A DNA stretch of 64,000 nt, taken from assembly GCA_013359125.1 (NCBI GenBank), contig JABWCR010000004.1, forward strand, positions 1 to 64,000, read 5' to 3'. The notes under the pieces are model-generated. The model saw nothing but the letters and a program-made list of their open reading frames with translations. It had not been told where the DNA came from and did no database searches. This stretch comes from Armatimonadota bacterium (GTDB taxonomy: Bacteria > Armatimonadota > Fimbriimonadia > Fimbriimonadales > GBS-DC). A program made the translations under genes and the position numbers. Each line of letters opens with the position of its first letter. The stretch's first letter is position 1. This document shows, piece after piece, positions 1 through 9,674 of this stretch.

Positions 1-3000
1 CGACCACAAGCCCACCCAGGACGACCGGGGGCAGCGCCGAGATCTGCGCTTCGCGGTCCAGTTCGGCCAGGCGGCGCTGGAGCCGGGCCTGCAAGTCGTC
101 GGCGCGGCGGCGGGCCTCCTGGGAGTTGAGCCGCGCGCCGGCCCTGCCCGCCTGCTCCTGCAGCTTGAGCTGCTCGGTGCGGTGGTCCCAGTACGTGATA
201 TCTTTCGTGAGGCGATCCTTCACCGCGGCGCGGGTCTTCTCGATCCAGGCGAGCCGCCTGCCGCGCACTTCGGCGATGTGCTCGGGCACCACGTTCGCGA
301 TGGCGTGGCCCTGCGCTTTCTGCTCGATGCTCTGGCTGGATGCGTGCATGATCCACGCGCACTCGGGCCTGGCAAGCACGTCGGCCGCCGCCGGCTCACC
401 CTCGGCTAGCGGACGGTAGTCGAGGTACGGCGCGTACTGCAAGTGGCGCGTCCGTCCCTCGGCGTCCATCTCGACGTAGAGCAGGCGGCGCGAGATGGTG
501 CGCCGCTCGCCCGACGGCAGCAGGCTCGCGTCCTGAATGGCGTGTTCGAGAGTGAAGAGCACTCGGGGGATCGTGCCGGGGTCGCGCTCGTCTACCAGCA
601 CCGTGCCGCGCTTGAGCAGATCTCGGTGGCGCTCGAGGGTGAGGTCGAGCGCGGCATCGAGCAGCGGGTGGCCCGGGCAGACGAAGGCCGCGAGCGGCTG
701 GCCTGGCGGCGCGATCAGCTCCTTTTCGAAGGCGATGCGCTCGTAGCGCGACAGCACCGGATCGCCGGCGCCGATCTGGCGGTCGCGGTTGCGCACCGGC
801 GCGGGCACGTTCTTGATCTCGTAACGGCGCGGCTCGCGCTGGCGAACCGTGCCGCCCAGGCGCTGGAAGGCCTCGAGGAAGAACGACTCGATGTAGTACG
901 GCTGCAGGCGGCGCGCCTCGGCTCGCTCCATCTCTTCGCGGATGCGCGCCACTCGGCTCGAGTCCATCGCGTCGTGGGCGAGCGCGCGCTCCTCGATGAG
1001 TCCCTCGAGGTGGGGCCGGTCCACGCCGTGCTCGATGGTGCGGGTGAGGCGGTCGCGGACCTCGGGCTGGTCGCCGTAGCGGACGGCCTCGATCAGCAGG
1101 TCGCGCAGCGGCCGGCCGTCGAACTGGAGTTTGCCGAGCACGTCGAAGACCTGACCGCCCAGCGCCTGGCGCGCTTCTTCGAGCTTCTCCAGGAGGCGGC
1201 GGTAGACGTCGCCCTCGCGGGTCTCCTCGGCCACCAGGTTCCACAGGTGGCACACCTCGGTCTGGCCGATGCGGTGAATGCGGCCGAAGCGCTGCTCCAG
1301 GCGGTTCGGGTTCCAGGGCAGGTCGTAGTTCACCATCAGGTGCGCGCGCTGCAGGTTGATGCCCTCGCCGGCGGCGTCGGTGGCCAGCAGCACTTGGACC
1401 TCCGGGTCGTGCAGGAAGCTCTCCTGCGCCTTGCGCCGCTCCTCGCGCCCCATGCCGCCGTGGATCAGGACGAGCGATTGCGGGCGGCCGAGGAGCGAGC
1501 CGATCTGGCGTTCGAGGTAAGAAAGCGTGTCACGGTGCTCGGTGAAGATGACGAGCTTCTGGCGCGGAGAAGGGACAGGCTTCGGGATGGCACCGGCGCC
1601 GTAGGGCACGGTGGGCTCCGCGACCCGGCCGCCCAGCCCCACCGGAGTGAAGATCTCTCCCAGCAGGTGCGAGAGTTCGCGCCACTTGGTGTCCTGGCCG
1701 CTGCGCCGCACCTCGGCGGCGAGGGCTTCGAGGCGGCCGAGGGTGGCGATTTCCGCCTTCAGCTCCGCGACCGTCGCGGCCGCCGTGGCCTGGTCGAGGA
1801 TCTCTTCTTCGGCAGCCTCGACTTCGTTCTCGGGGGCTTCTTCGAGGTCCTCGACGTCATCGTCGTCCAGCACGGGGCCGGCCGCGACCGGCGCGGGAAC
1901 CGCGGCGCCGCGCTGCAGGAGCTCCAGTTCGCGCAGCCGTTTCTCCAGCCGCTCGCGCCGGCGGCGCAGCGACTGGTAGATCGCCTCGGGGGACGAGGCC
2001 AGGCGTCGCTGCAGGATGGTGAGGGCGAAGCCGATCGTGCCCGCGCGCTTGTCGTTCTGGAGCGCCTCGGCGCGGTTGAACTCCTCGCGGACGTACTCGG
2101 TCACTTCCTTGTAAAGGCGTGCCTCCGCGTCCGAGAGCCGATAGGGGACGGTGTAGGCGATGCGCTCGGGGAAGAGCGGCCTGCCGTTGAACTTGAGCAG
2201 GTTCTCCTTCACCATGCGGCGCATCAGGTCGGAGACCTCGACCTGGTGCACGCCGTCGCGGAACCTGCCCTCGAACCGGTCGCCGTCGAGCAGCGCCAGG
2301 AAGAGCTGAAAGTCCTCCTCCTTGCCGTTGTGCGGCGTGGCGGTCATCAGCAGGAAATGGCGCGTGAGGCCCGAGAGAAGCTGGCCGAGCCGGTAGCGCT
2401 TGGTGTATTTGACCTCGCCGCCGAAGAAGGTGGCGGAGAGCTTGTGCGCCTCGTCGCAGACGATCAGGTCGTAGCGACAGTCCGGCGCGCTGAGCTTCTG
2501 CTGCACGTCCTCGTTGCGCGACAGCTTGTCCAGGCGCGCGATGGCGAGATCGTTCTCGAGGAACCAGTTGCCGGTACGAGCGGCTTCGAGCTTGTCGTTG
2601 GTCAGGATCTCGAAGGGCAGATGAAACCGGCGGTGCAGTTCGTCCTGCCACTGCTCGGCCAGGCTGCCGGGGCAGACGATGAGACAGCGCTTCAAGTCGC
2701 CGCGGGCGATCAGCTCCTTGATGAGGAGCCCGGCCATGATCGTTTTGCCGGCACCGGGATCGTCGGCGAGCAGGAAGCGCAGCGGCTGGCGCGGCAGCAT
2801 CGCTTCGTAGACGGCCGTGATCTGATGCGGAAGCGGCTCAACCAGCGAGGTATGGACCGCGAGCACGGGATCGAAGATGTGCGCGAGACGGATGCGGTGC
2901 GCCTCGGCGACGAGGCGGAAGAGCGCGCCATCACCATCGAAGCTCCAGGGACGGCCGGCCTGGACGACCTCGAGGCGTGGCTCGTCGTGCCGGTAGAGAA

Positions 3001-3141
3001 TCTCGTCGGCTACGCGGCCATCCGGTCCGCGATGCACGAGGGTCATCGCGTCCGACCCGTGCCAGGTTACGCTGACGACCGTGACCAGCGCATCCGGCAG
3101 GATGCCGCGGATGGTGGCGTCGGGTTGGAGGTCTTCGAGTC

Positions 3142-3145
<4 letters not shown>
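1..3145 (-). CDS. SNF2/DEAD-type helicase, 3' end beyond window
   Basis: A large superfamily 2 helicase read on the minus strand from the ATG at 3145; at least 1048 residues before the window edge. Visible motifs are a Walker A (DDPGAGKT, Lys about residue 134), a DEAH box (CDEAH, about 231-234), an ATPH motif and a C-terminal helicase motif GRIHRIGQ (621-628), followed by a long charged, coiled-coil-rich region. The N-terminus ([18 protein letters not shown]) resembles helicases found beside DUF1156/DUF499 genes and DrmD of class 1 DISARM, so an anti-phage or restriction role is plausible but inferred. The start overlaps the stop of the hsdM fragment by ATGA, suggesting translational coupling. 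The gene is much richer in GC than the rest of the window, which points to horizontal transfer. Long open frames on the plus strand here are GC-driven shadows. Confidence 0.85.
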
Positions 3146-3846
<701 letters not shown>

Positions 3847-4034
3847 ATTTGACTGCGAGGCATTAGTATACCTTTTTGGAGAAACGCCCTAAAGTTAGGA
3901 CGGCGGGGCGCCGATAGAAGTACGGGGGCGAGGGCAGGCGGCGGTTGGGCATCTTGGAGGATGGGTTTGCGGCTATGGAACGGGCCGGCCGTGGCGCTTC
4001 CTTTGTCCACTACTTGTTTTATGGAGGCCTGCTT

Positions 4035-4730
4035 ATGGCCTTATTCAAACTTGGCGCATTTGCCGAGTACCTGACGGGCAAAGCCGGGAACACCGTGTTC
4101 GCCCGCACTAAGAGCGGCACGGTGGCGCGGGATTTTGTAATCCCCACCAACCCGAACACCGACGCGCAGCAGTTTGTCCGCAACAACCTGACGGACTCTT
4201 CGACCACATGGCGCACGATGTCGGCCATTCGCGTGAAGGCATGGAATCAGTATGCCAAGAACATCAAGAGGCGGTCTCGCGGCGGCCAGCTGCGGTCGAT
4301 GAACGGGATTAATGCGTTTACCGCGCTGACGACCAAGTTTCTGCAGGTCAACCCGAACGGCGTTATTCCGATGGATCCGCCGGTTGCGCCGTTTAAGGGC
4401 GACCCGATTAGTTTGAGCGCGACGGCCGGAGTGGGCGAGATCGAGTTCACTTCGGACGGCAACAACAGCAATAACGTGAAGACGGAGATTCTGCTGCAGC
4501 CGTTGGCCAGCGCCAATCGGAAGCCTCAGAAGGGCGGCTATATTTCGCACGGCTTCTTCAAGATGCAGGCGGGCAATCCGGTTTCGGTGTCTGTACCGAC
4601 AGGTCATTATGCCGCGGCCTATCGGTTTGTGAACACTCAGACCGGGCAGGATACGGGCATGAGGTTCCTGCCTGTGCTGACGGTGGCGATCTCGATCAGC
4701 ACGCCTGTAAAGTCGAAGAAGGCGGCGTAA
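4035..4730 (+). CDS. Hypothetical protein, DUF6266-like layout
   Basis: A 231-residue protein without a signal peptide or membrane segment. The ATG at 4035 is chosen because GGAGG lies 7 nt upstream (4023-4027); a TTG at 4015-region or further upstream would add residues without support. The N-terminus has the pattern GKAGNTVFARTKSGTVAR, then PTNPNTDAQQFVRNN and a WRTMS...AWNQYA helix pair, which recalls the layout of DUF6266-type proteins (GK.G....ts...NP.T.aQ...R). The C-terminal half reads as beta-rich. Such proteins have no settled function. It stands alone between the foreign-looking helicase locus and an amidohydrolase read in the other direction. I do not recognise the family with certainty. 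Confidence 0.6.
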   Translation: MALFKLGAFAEYLTGKAGNTVFARTKSGTVARDFVIPTNPNTDAQQFVRNNLTDSSTTWRTMSAIRVKAWNQYAKNIKRRSRGGQLRSMNGINAFTALTTKFLQVNPNGVIPMDPPVAPFKGDPISLSATAGVGEIEFTSDGNNSNNVKTEILLQPLASANRKPQKGGYISHGFFKMQAGNPVSVSVPTGHYAAAYRFVNTQTGQDTGMRFLPVLTVAISISTPVKSKKAA

Positions 4731-4752
4731 TTTGGTTTTGGCGGTATACTAT

Positions 4753-4779
4753 CGATGCCGCTGACGTTTGGCGGCGTCG
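4753..4779. terminator. Possible bidirectional hairpin between convergent genes
   Basis: CGATGCCGC (4753-4761) can pair with GCGGCGTCG (4771-4779) around a 9-nt loop, with one T-G wobble. It lies between two genes that converge, 4035-4730 and 4793-6091. There is no clear run of T on either side, so intrinsic termination is only a possibility. Confidence 0.35.
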
Positions 4780-4792
4780 ATCGGACTCTTAA

Positions 4793-6091
4793 TTAACGAT
4801 GGCCGGGCATGTTTAATCGCCCGGCCACTTCTTGGACGATCTCTCCGTCGGTTGCTTTCCAGTCTCCGTTTATCATCACGCTTCTTGTGTCGCGCTTTGT
4901 CGCCAGGTTGAGGATGGCCCATTCGATGTCAGGGCCTTTGGCCGGCGGGAGGCGCAGGATGCTGAGGTCGGCGGCCTTACCGGGTTCGATGGAGCCTGCG
5001 ACGTGGTCGAGACCGAGGGCTTTGGCGCCGTTCAATGTAATGGATTTGAGCCAGTCGCGTTCGGTAGGGGCATTGGGGCCGTGGAGGGATCGTTGCAGGT
5101 TCATGGCCAGTCGGGCTTCGGCGAAGAGGTCTTGATGGGGGCAGCTGACGGCGCCGTCCAGGCCGATAGAGACGGTCGATTGGCGTTGGATTGCGGTAGT
5201 CATGGGGGCGATGCCGTTGCTGAGCAGTGCGTTGGAGGATGGGCAATGCGCGATCTTGGCGCCCGATCGAGCGATTAGGTCGAGGTCTTGCTCGGTGGCA
5301 TGGACGCAGTGTGCAAGGATTGTGCGGTCGGTCAGCGCGCCGATGGAATTGAGGTATTGGATGGGAGTCGCGCTGGGGGATGGCCAAGTTAGTCCCCTGG
5401 ATTGGTAGAGTTGGGCGAAGGAGCCGCGGGCGTGTAGCGACCATTCCATCTCCGCTGGGGATTCGGAGGCGTGGATGCTGAGTTTCCAATTGCGCTGTTG
5501 GGCGCGGTGGAGGATGAGGCGGAAGAGGCTGTCGTGCACGGTGTAGAGGGCATGGGGGGAGGCGCCTATCTCGATCAGGTTGGTTGCGCCTTCTTGTTCG
5601 ATGGTCTGCCGATGTTGGTCGATTTTGGCTTCGAGTTCGTTAAGGATGGCTTGGTCGTCCATTGTGCTGCCGAGGCCGAAGGCTTCTTGGTAGACGACTC
5701 CGCGCAGACCGGCTTTAGCCATACCTATAGCGGTGCGGCCTGTATCGGTGTTATCGCCTACGGTTGTTACTCCGCCCAGGAGCATGGTCGCGCATCCGAG
5801 TGCGACCGATCGGTTCCACTGTTCTTCGGTCAGTTCGTTTTTGGCCGCAACCAAGCCACGGATCCACTCGAAGAAGTCGCTGGAGGTGGTCTTGCCGACG
5901 AGGGCTGCAAGTTCGAGGTGCGCGTGGGCGTTCACCAGACCGGGGAGGATGGCGCAGTCGTGAAAGTCGAAGTCGGGGGCGCGGTTGGAGGCGGGTCGGA
6001 TTTGTGCAATGGTTGCGCCTTCAATCACGACTTCGCCGTTTTGGATCGGTGGCGAGGAGACGGGCACGACCCATGAGGCGCGGAGGATCAC
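4793..6091 (-). CDS. Amidohydrolase (COG0402, possible aminofutalosine deaminase)
   Basis: A 432-residue metal-dependent hydrolase of the TRZ/ATZ and cytosine-deaminase superfamily. The metal ligands are visible: NAHAHLEL (HxH), PHALYT, SIHASES and the final Asp in LDGAVSCP; the C-terminal beta-sandwich has GSIEPGKAADLSILR. I place the start at GTG 6091, which overlaps the stop of the prepilin gene as GTGA; an upstream TTG is possible. Members of this family deaminate adenine-containing nucleosides or related compounds. Because mqnA and mqnP lie 14 kb away, the aminofutalosine deaminase step (MqnX) of the futalosine menaquinone pathway is an attractive role, but S-adenosylhomocysteine/methylthioadenosine or guanine deamination cannot be excluded from sequence inspection. 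Confidence 0.85.
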   Translation of the reverse strand: MILRASWVVPVSSPPIQNGEVVIEGATIAQIRPASNRAPDFDFHDCAILPGLVNAHAHLELAALVGKTTSSDFFEWIRGLVAAKNELTEEQWNRSVALGCATMLLGGVTTVGDNTDTGRTAIGMAKAGLRGVVYQEAFGLGSTMDDQAILNELEAKIDQHRQTIEQEGATNLIEIGASPHALYTVHDSLFRLILHRAQQRNWKLSIHASESPAEMEWSLHARGSFAQLYQSRGLTWPSPSATPIQYLNSIGALTDRTILAHCVHATEQDLDLIARSGAKIAHCPSSNALLSNGIAPMTTAIQRQSTVSIGLDGAVSCPHQDLFAEARLAMNLQRSLHGPNAPTERDWLKSITLNGAKALGLDHVAGSIEPGKAADLSILRLPPAKGPDIEWAILNLATKRDTRSVMINGDWKATDGEIVQEVAGRLNMPGHR

Positions 6092-6741
6092 AGAGGCGTG
6101 CTCCAAGCCTGCCACATTTGGTCGTAGGTGATATTTTTGAGATGCAGATCGGCATAGAGGCAGTTGTATCGGAAGCCCGGATCGGAGGGGTTTTCTATGA
6201 GGCCGAGGATGCGGTCGCCGTGCCATGCGCCGTTGGCGTCGAACAGGAGATTAACTTCGGCTGCGCGGTCGAACTGACCGACGCGGAGTTCGCGGAAGAT
6301 CACCTCGGTGCGGAGGAGGTAGCTGCTGCCAAACCGCTCGTAAGAGGTCGGCATGGCGTTGAAGGGTTCGCTGGTAAAGTCTTGCAGCTTATAGCCGATA
6401 TCGGCGGGGCAGCGCCAGATATCGCGGCTCTTTTGGTAGGGTTGGAGGACTTCGTGCAGCATGGGCATGTCCATGATGCGGATGCGCCATTGCGGAAAGT
6501 CGTTCCAGATTTGGGGCGTGAATTTATCGGTGGGATCGACGGCGTAGGGGTATTGCTCGTCGTGATCGTTGGCGTACATCTCCATCGATAGGCCGATTTG
6601 TCGCAGGTTGGAGGTGCAGACGGCCTGGCGTCCCTTGCGGCGGGCGGAGTTGAAAACAGGGAAGAGCAGCGCCGCCAGAATGCCGATGATGGCGATGACG
6701 GTCAGCAGTTCGACCAGGGTGAACCCTTTGCGCGCGCTCAC
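6088..6741 (-). CDS. Prepilin-type N-terminal cleavage/methylation protein
   Basis: A 217-residue secreted pilin-like protein. The class III leader is short (MSARKG) and is followed by FTLVELLTVIAIIGILAALL with the conserved Glu at mature position 5, so PilD-type peptidase would cut after Gly6. A conserved N-terminal coiled region (RRKGRQAVCTSNLRQIGLS) and a C-terminal YADLHLKNI, a variant of the family's DGH motif, place it among DUF1559/type II pseudopilin-like proteins that are highly expanded in Armatimonadota and Planctomycetota. The GTG start is 6 nt from a consensus TATAAT, which implies a leaderless message. The stop overlaps the amidohydrolase start by four bases. The specific surface or secretion role is unknown. 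Confidence 0.85.
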   Translation of the reverse strand: MSARKGFTLVELLTVIAIIGILAALLFPVFNSARRKGRQAVCTSNLRQIGLSMEMYANDHDEQYPYAVDPTDKFTPQIWNDFPQWRIRIMDMPMLHEVLQPYQKSRDIWRCPADIGYKLQDFTSEPFNAMPTSYERFGSSYLLRTEVIFRELRVGQFDRAAEVNLLFDANGAWHGDRILGLIENPSDPGFRYNCLYADLHLKNITYDQMWQAWSTPL

Positions 6742-6747
6742 AAAACT

Positions 6748-6753
6748 ATTATA
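6748..6753 (-). promoter_or_regulatory. -10 element of leaderless prepilin transcript
   Basis: TATAAT on the minus strand ends 6 nt before the GTG start at 6741. With transcription starting 6-7 nt after a -10 box, the message would begin at or next to the start codon. No Shine-Dalgarno sequence could fit. Confidence 0.6.
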
Positions 6754-6774
6754 CGGGTTTGTCGGGCGAAGAGT

Positions 6775-7458
6775 TCATTCGACGATGATGCCGCCGAACT
6801 TGCGCGATCGGGATCGGTAGTCTTCGAGCGCGGCTTGGAGATCGGTCGCGTCGAAGTCGGGCCAAAGGGTCTCGGTTATGTGCACTTCGGTGTAGGCGGT
6901 CTGCCAGATGAGGAAGTTGCTGAAGCGCATTTCGCCCGCGGTGCGGATGAGGAGATCGGGATCGGGCAGAGACGGTTGATAGAGGGCTTGGGCGAAGCGC
7001 TCTTCGGTCAGGTCGTTTGGGTCTATGTTTTGTTGGGCTAGTTTTTTGATGGCATCGATGATTTCGGCTCGTCCGCCGTAGTTGATGGCGAGGTTGACGG
7101 TGATTTTGGCGTTGTCTGCGGTTTCTTGCTGCGCGCGGGTGAGGGTTGATTGCAGGGATTCGGGCAGGTCGCCCATCCGTCCGCTGACGAGGATCCTGAC
7201 GCCGTTGCGCTTCATCACGGGGAGTTCTTCGATGGCGGTTTCTTCGATCAGGCGCATGAGGCCGTCTACTTCTTCTTTAGATCGTCTCCAGTTTTCGGTG
7301 CTGAAGGTGTAGAGCGAAAGGTATTGGACGTTGTAATCGGGCGCCATTTGGATGACGCGGCGGGCGGCTTTGTGGCCGTTGGCGTGTCCGACCAGGCGCG
7401 GCAAGCCTTGGCGCTCGGCCCAGCGGCCATTGCCATCCATGATGATCGCAACGTGCAC
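6775..7458 (-). CDS. uppS: Isoprenyl (undecaprenyl) diphosphate synthase
   Basis: A 227-residue cis-prenyltransferase that condenses isopentenyl diphosphate units onto farnesyl diphosphate to make the undecaprenyl carrier for cell-wall synthesis; cytosolic, membrane associated. The catalytic region is IIMDGNGRWAERQG, followed by GH.NG...A, YTFSTENWRR and the C-terminal DPDLLIRTAGEMRFSNFL block that binds substrate. The start used is GTG at 7458, 8 nt after the frr stop, with GGAGG about 13 nt upstream; the family usually has a few more N-terminal residues. It is the last gene of the rpsB-tsf-pyrH-frr-uppS operon, a gene order conserved in many bacteria. Confidence 0.95.
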   Translation of the reverse strand: MHVAIIMDGNGRWAERQGLPRLVGHANGHKAARRVIQMAPDYNVQYLSLYTFSTENWRRSKEEVDGLMRLIEETAIEELPVMKRNGVRILVSGRMGDLPESLQSTLTRAQQETADNAKITVNLAINYGGRAEIIDAIKKLAQQNIDPNDLTEERFAQALYQPSLPDPDLLIRTAGEMRFSNFLIWQTAYTEVHITETLWPDFDATDLQAALEDYRSRSRKFGGIIVE

Positions 7459-7466
7459 GGAGGCGG

Positions 7467-8057
7467 TCAGACCTCCATCAGTTCGGCTTCTTTCGCGGTC
7501 TGGGCTTTTTCGGCCAGTTCCTCGTACTGTTTGGTGATCTTCTGGACCTTTTCTTCGTAGGTGTGGCGGGCGTCTTCGCCGATTTTGTGCTGCTTTTCGA
7601 GGGCTCGCAGGTGTTCGACGGCGTCGCGTCGGATGTTGCGGATGGCTACGCGGCCTTCTTCCACGCGCTTGTGCACCTGTTTGATGAGGTCTTTGCGGCG
7701 TTCCTCGGTCAGTTGCGGCAAGTTCAGGCGGATGACTGTACCGTCGTTGCTGGGGTTGATGCCTAGGTCGGACTTGAGGATGGCTTTCTCGATGGGTTGG
7801 AGCATGTTGCGGTCCCAGGGTTGGATGGCCAGCACGCGGGGTTCGGGCACGGATATATTGGCCATTTGGTGCAGAGGCGTGTCGGTTCCGTAGTAGTCGA
7901 CGTGAATGCGTTCTAGGAGGGCGGGGTTGGCTCTTCCTGTGCGGTAGCCGCCTAATTCGTGCTTAAGGTGTTCGACGGCGTGTTTCATACGGTCTTCGGC
8001 GTCGTGAACGATCTTTTCGACCTGCGCCGTCATGTCCTCGTGAGGTTTGTGCGTCAT
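7467..8057 (-). CDS. frr: Ribosome recycling factor
   Basis: A 196-residue RRF, which with EF-G splits post-termination ribosomes. The long three-helix bundle is evident, with the signature GRANPALLERIHVDYYG near the N-terminus, PWDRNMLQPIEKAI and LTEERRKDL.KQVHK. It is about ten residues longer than the usual 185 because of an N-terminal MTHKPHEDM extension. The ATG at 8057 has a strong GAGGAGG Shine-Dalgarno sequence. It lies 28 nt after pyrH and 8 nt before uppS in the same operon. Confidence 0.97.
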   Translation of the reverse strand: MTHKPHEDMTAQVEKIVHDAEDRMKHAVEHLKHELGGYRTGRANPALLERIHVDYYGTDTPLHQMANISVPEPRVLAIQPWDRNMLQPIEKAILKSDLGINPSNDGTVIRLNLPQLTEERRKDLIKQVHKRVEEGRVAIRNIRRDAVEHLRALEKQHKIGEDARHTYEEKVQKITKQYEELAEKAQTAKEAELMEV

Positions 8058-8085
8058 GATTATGCCTCCTCTAGTTCGTTAGACT

Positions 8086-8820
8086 TTAGCTTATCGCGCC
8101 GACGACGGTGCCGATCGGCTCGCCCATGACCACTCGGAGGGCGTTGCCACGTTCGCGGGCGTTGAAGACGACGACCGGCAGATTGTGGTTCATGCTCATG
8201 GTGAATGCTGTCAGGTCCATTACGCCTAGTCGCTGGTCGAGCGCGTCTTGATAGCTAATGGCTGAGTATTTGACTGCGTTTGGGTTTGATTTTGGGTCGG
8301 AATCGTAGACGCCATCGACATTGGTGGCCTTCAGCAAGGCGTCGCAATGGAGTTCGACTGCTCTCAGCGCCGCGGCTGTATCGGTTGTAAAGTGCGGATT
8401 GCCGGTACCGGCACCGAGGATGACGACTCGGCCTTTTTCGAGGTGTCTCACGGCTCGGCGGCGGATGAACGGCTCGGCGACCATGTGCATGGCGATGGCG
8501 CTTTGCACGCGGGTTTCGATTTCGAGACGCTCAAGAGCGCCTTGAAGGGCGATGGCATTGATGACCGTTGCCAGCATTCCCATTTGGTCGGCGGTGGCGT
8601 GGTCGATTCCGGTCTTGCTGAAGGAGCTCCCGCGTACGATGTTTCCGCCGCCCACAACGACCGCGACTTGGCATCCCGCTCGGTGGACGTCGGCGACTTC
8701 TTGCGCCAGAAAGTTGATCGCATCCGTGTCCAAGCCGACACTGTTTGAGCCGGCAAAGGCCTCGCCGCTCAGTTTGAGCAGGATTCTGCGCCACCGGGGA
8801 GGCCTGCCGTTGTCGTTCAC
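8086..8820 (-). CDS. pyrH: UMP kinase
   Basis: A 244-residue bacterial-type UMP kinase of the amino acid kinase fold, converting UMP to UDP in pyrimidine nucleotide synthesis. Motifs: RRILLKLSGEAF at the N-terminus, VVGGGNIVRG (phosphate-binding), ATADQMGMLATVINA, GAGTGNPHFTTDTAAALRA and KATNVDGVYDSDP. I chose the GTG at 8820 because it gives an N-terminus like that of E. coli PyrH and GGAGAG is about 10 nt upstream; a TTG at 8844, inside the end of tsf, would add 8 residues. Third gene of the rpsB operon. Confidence 0.96.
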   Translation of the reverse strand: MNDNGRPPRWRRILLKLSGEAFAGSNSVGLDTDAINFLAQEVADVHRAGCQVAVVVGGGNIVRGSSFSKTGIDHATADQMGMLATVINAIALQGALERLEIETRVQSAIAMHMVAEPFIRRRAVRHLEKGRVVILGAGTGNPHFTTDTAAALRAVELHCDALLKATNVDGVYDSDPKSNPNAVKYSAISYQDALDQRLGVMDLTAFTMSMNHNLPVVVFNARERGNALRVVMGEPIGTVVGAIS

Positions 8821-8827
8821 GTTGGAT

Positions 8828-9670
8828 TTACTCTCCGACGCCAAATCGGACGAACTGCTTGATTTTTGCGTCTTCGCCGGCCTTCTTGACCAAGTCTTTG
8901 ATTTTGATGGAAGGGTCTCGGAAGTAGGGCTGCTCTATCAGGACATTAGCCTGGTAGAAGGCCTTTTCCAATCGACCTTGCGCGATTTTGGCGGCTTGTT
9001 CGGCTGGCTTGCCTTCGTTGATCGCGCGCTGCGTCTCAATTTCGAGTTCGCTGTCGATGACGTTTTGGGGAACGTCTTCTCGATGGAGATATTGGGCAGG
9101 AAAGGCTGCGAGCTGGATGCCGACTTCGTGCGCGGTCTCCCTAAGGACGCTGCTATCGGCAGAGCCGGTCATGTGGACGAGCACGCCGACCTTTTTGTTG
9201 TGGTGGAGGTAGGCGTCGACCAGTCCTGAACCGTCGCCAACTTGGACGACGCGCTTCAGTTCGATCTTTTCTCCGATTTTGCCCATGATGCGCTCGAGCG
9301 CTTGGCCGATGGTCTCGCCTGCGGCGCTAGACGCTTGATCGAGCAGTTCTTCGACGCTCGACGCTCCAGGCGCTTTGCCGATCATGTCGTTGGCGAGGGC
9401 GATGAAGTCGTCGTTCCGCGCCACGAAGTCGGTCTCGCAACGGAGGTCGATCATTGTGCCCTTGGTTCCATCGCTCGATACGGCGGTTGCGATGATGCCT
9501 TGGTTGGCCTCGCGATCGGCTCGTTTAGAAGCGATAACCGCGCCTTTTTCTCTAAGAATGGTGCGCGCGGCATCGAGATTGCCGCTCGCCTCTTCTAGGG
9601 CTTTTTTTACGTCCATGAAGCCCGCGCCGGTTTCGTCTCGGAGCTCCTTTATCATTTGTGGGGTTACCAT
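8828..9670 (-). CDS. tsf: Translation elongation factor Ts
   Basis: A 280-residue EF-Ts, the guanine nucleotide exchange factor for EF-Tu. The N-terminal UBA-like domain is VTPQMIKELRDETGAGFMDV with KKALEEASGNLDAA, followed by the TDFVARND motif that contacts the G domain of EF-Tu, and a duplicated core ending in VKKAGEDAKIKQFVRFGVGE. The ATG at 9670 follows the rpsB stop by 4 nt, so the two are translationally linked as in most bacteria. The upstream in-frame extension lies in the end of rpsB and is not part of the protein. Confidence 0.97.
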   Translation of the reverse strand: MVTPQMIKELRDETGAGFMDVKKALEEASGNLDAARTILREKGAVIASKRADREANQGIIATAVSSDGTKGTMIDLRCETDFVARNDDFIALANDMIGKAPGASSVEELLDQASSAAGETIGQALERIMGKIGEKIELKRVVQVGDGSGLVDAYLHHNKKVGVLVHMTGSADSSVLRETAHEVGIQLAAFPAQYLHREDVPQNVIDSELEIETQRAINEGKPAEQAAKIAQGRLEKAFYQANVLIEQPYFRDPSIKIKDLVKKAGEDAKIKQFVRFGVGE

Positions 9671-9674
9671 GCTA

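Noticed and set aside
3850-4034. Further coding sequence between hsdM and the unknown gene
   Set aside because: The 188-nt gap has only a TTG-start extension of the unknown gene with no ribosome site.
4745-4750. TATACT as a promoter after the unknown gene
   Set aside because: The gene downstream on the plus strand is the 3' end of a minus-strand gene; no reader is evident.
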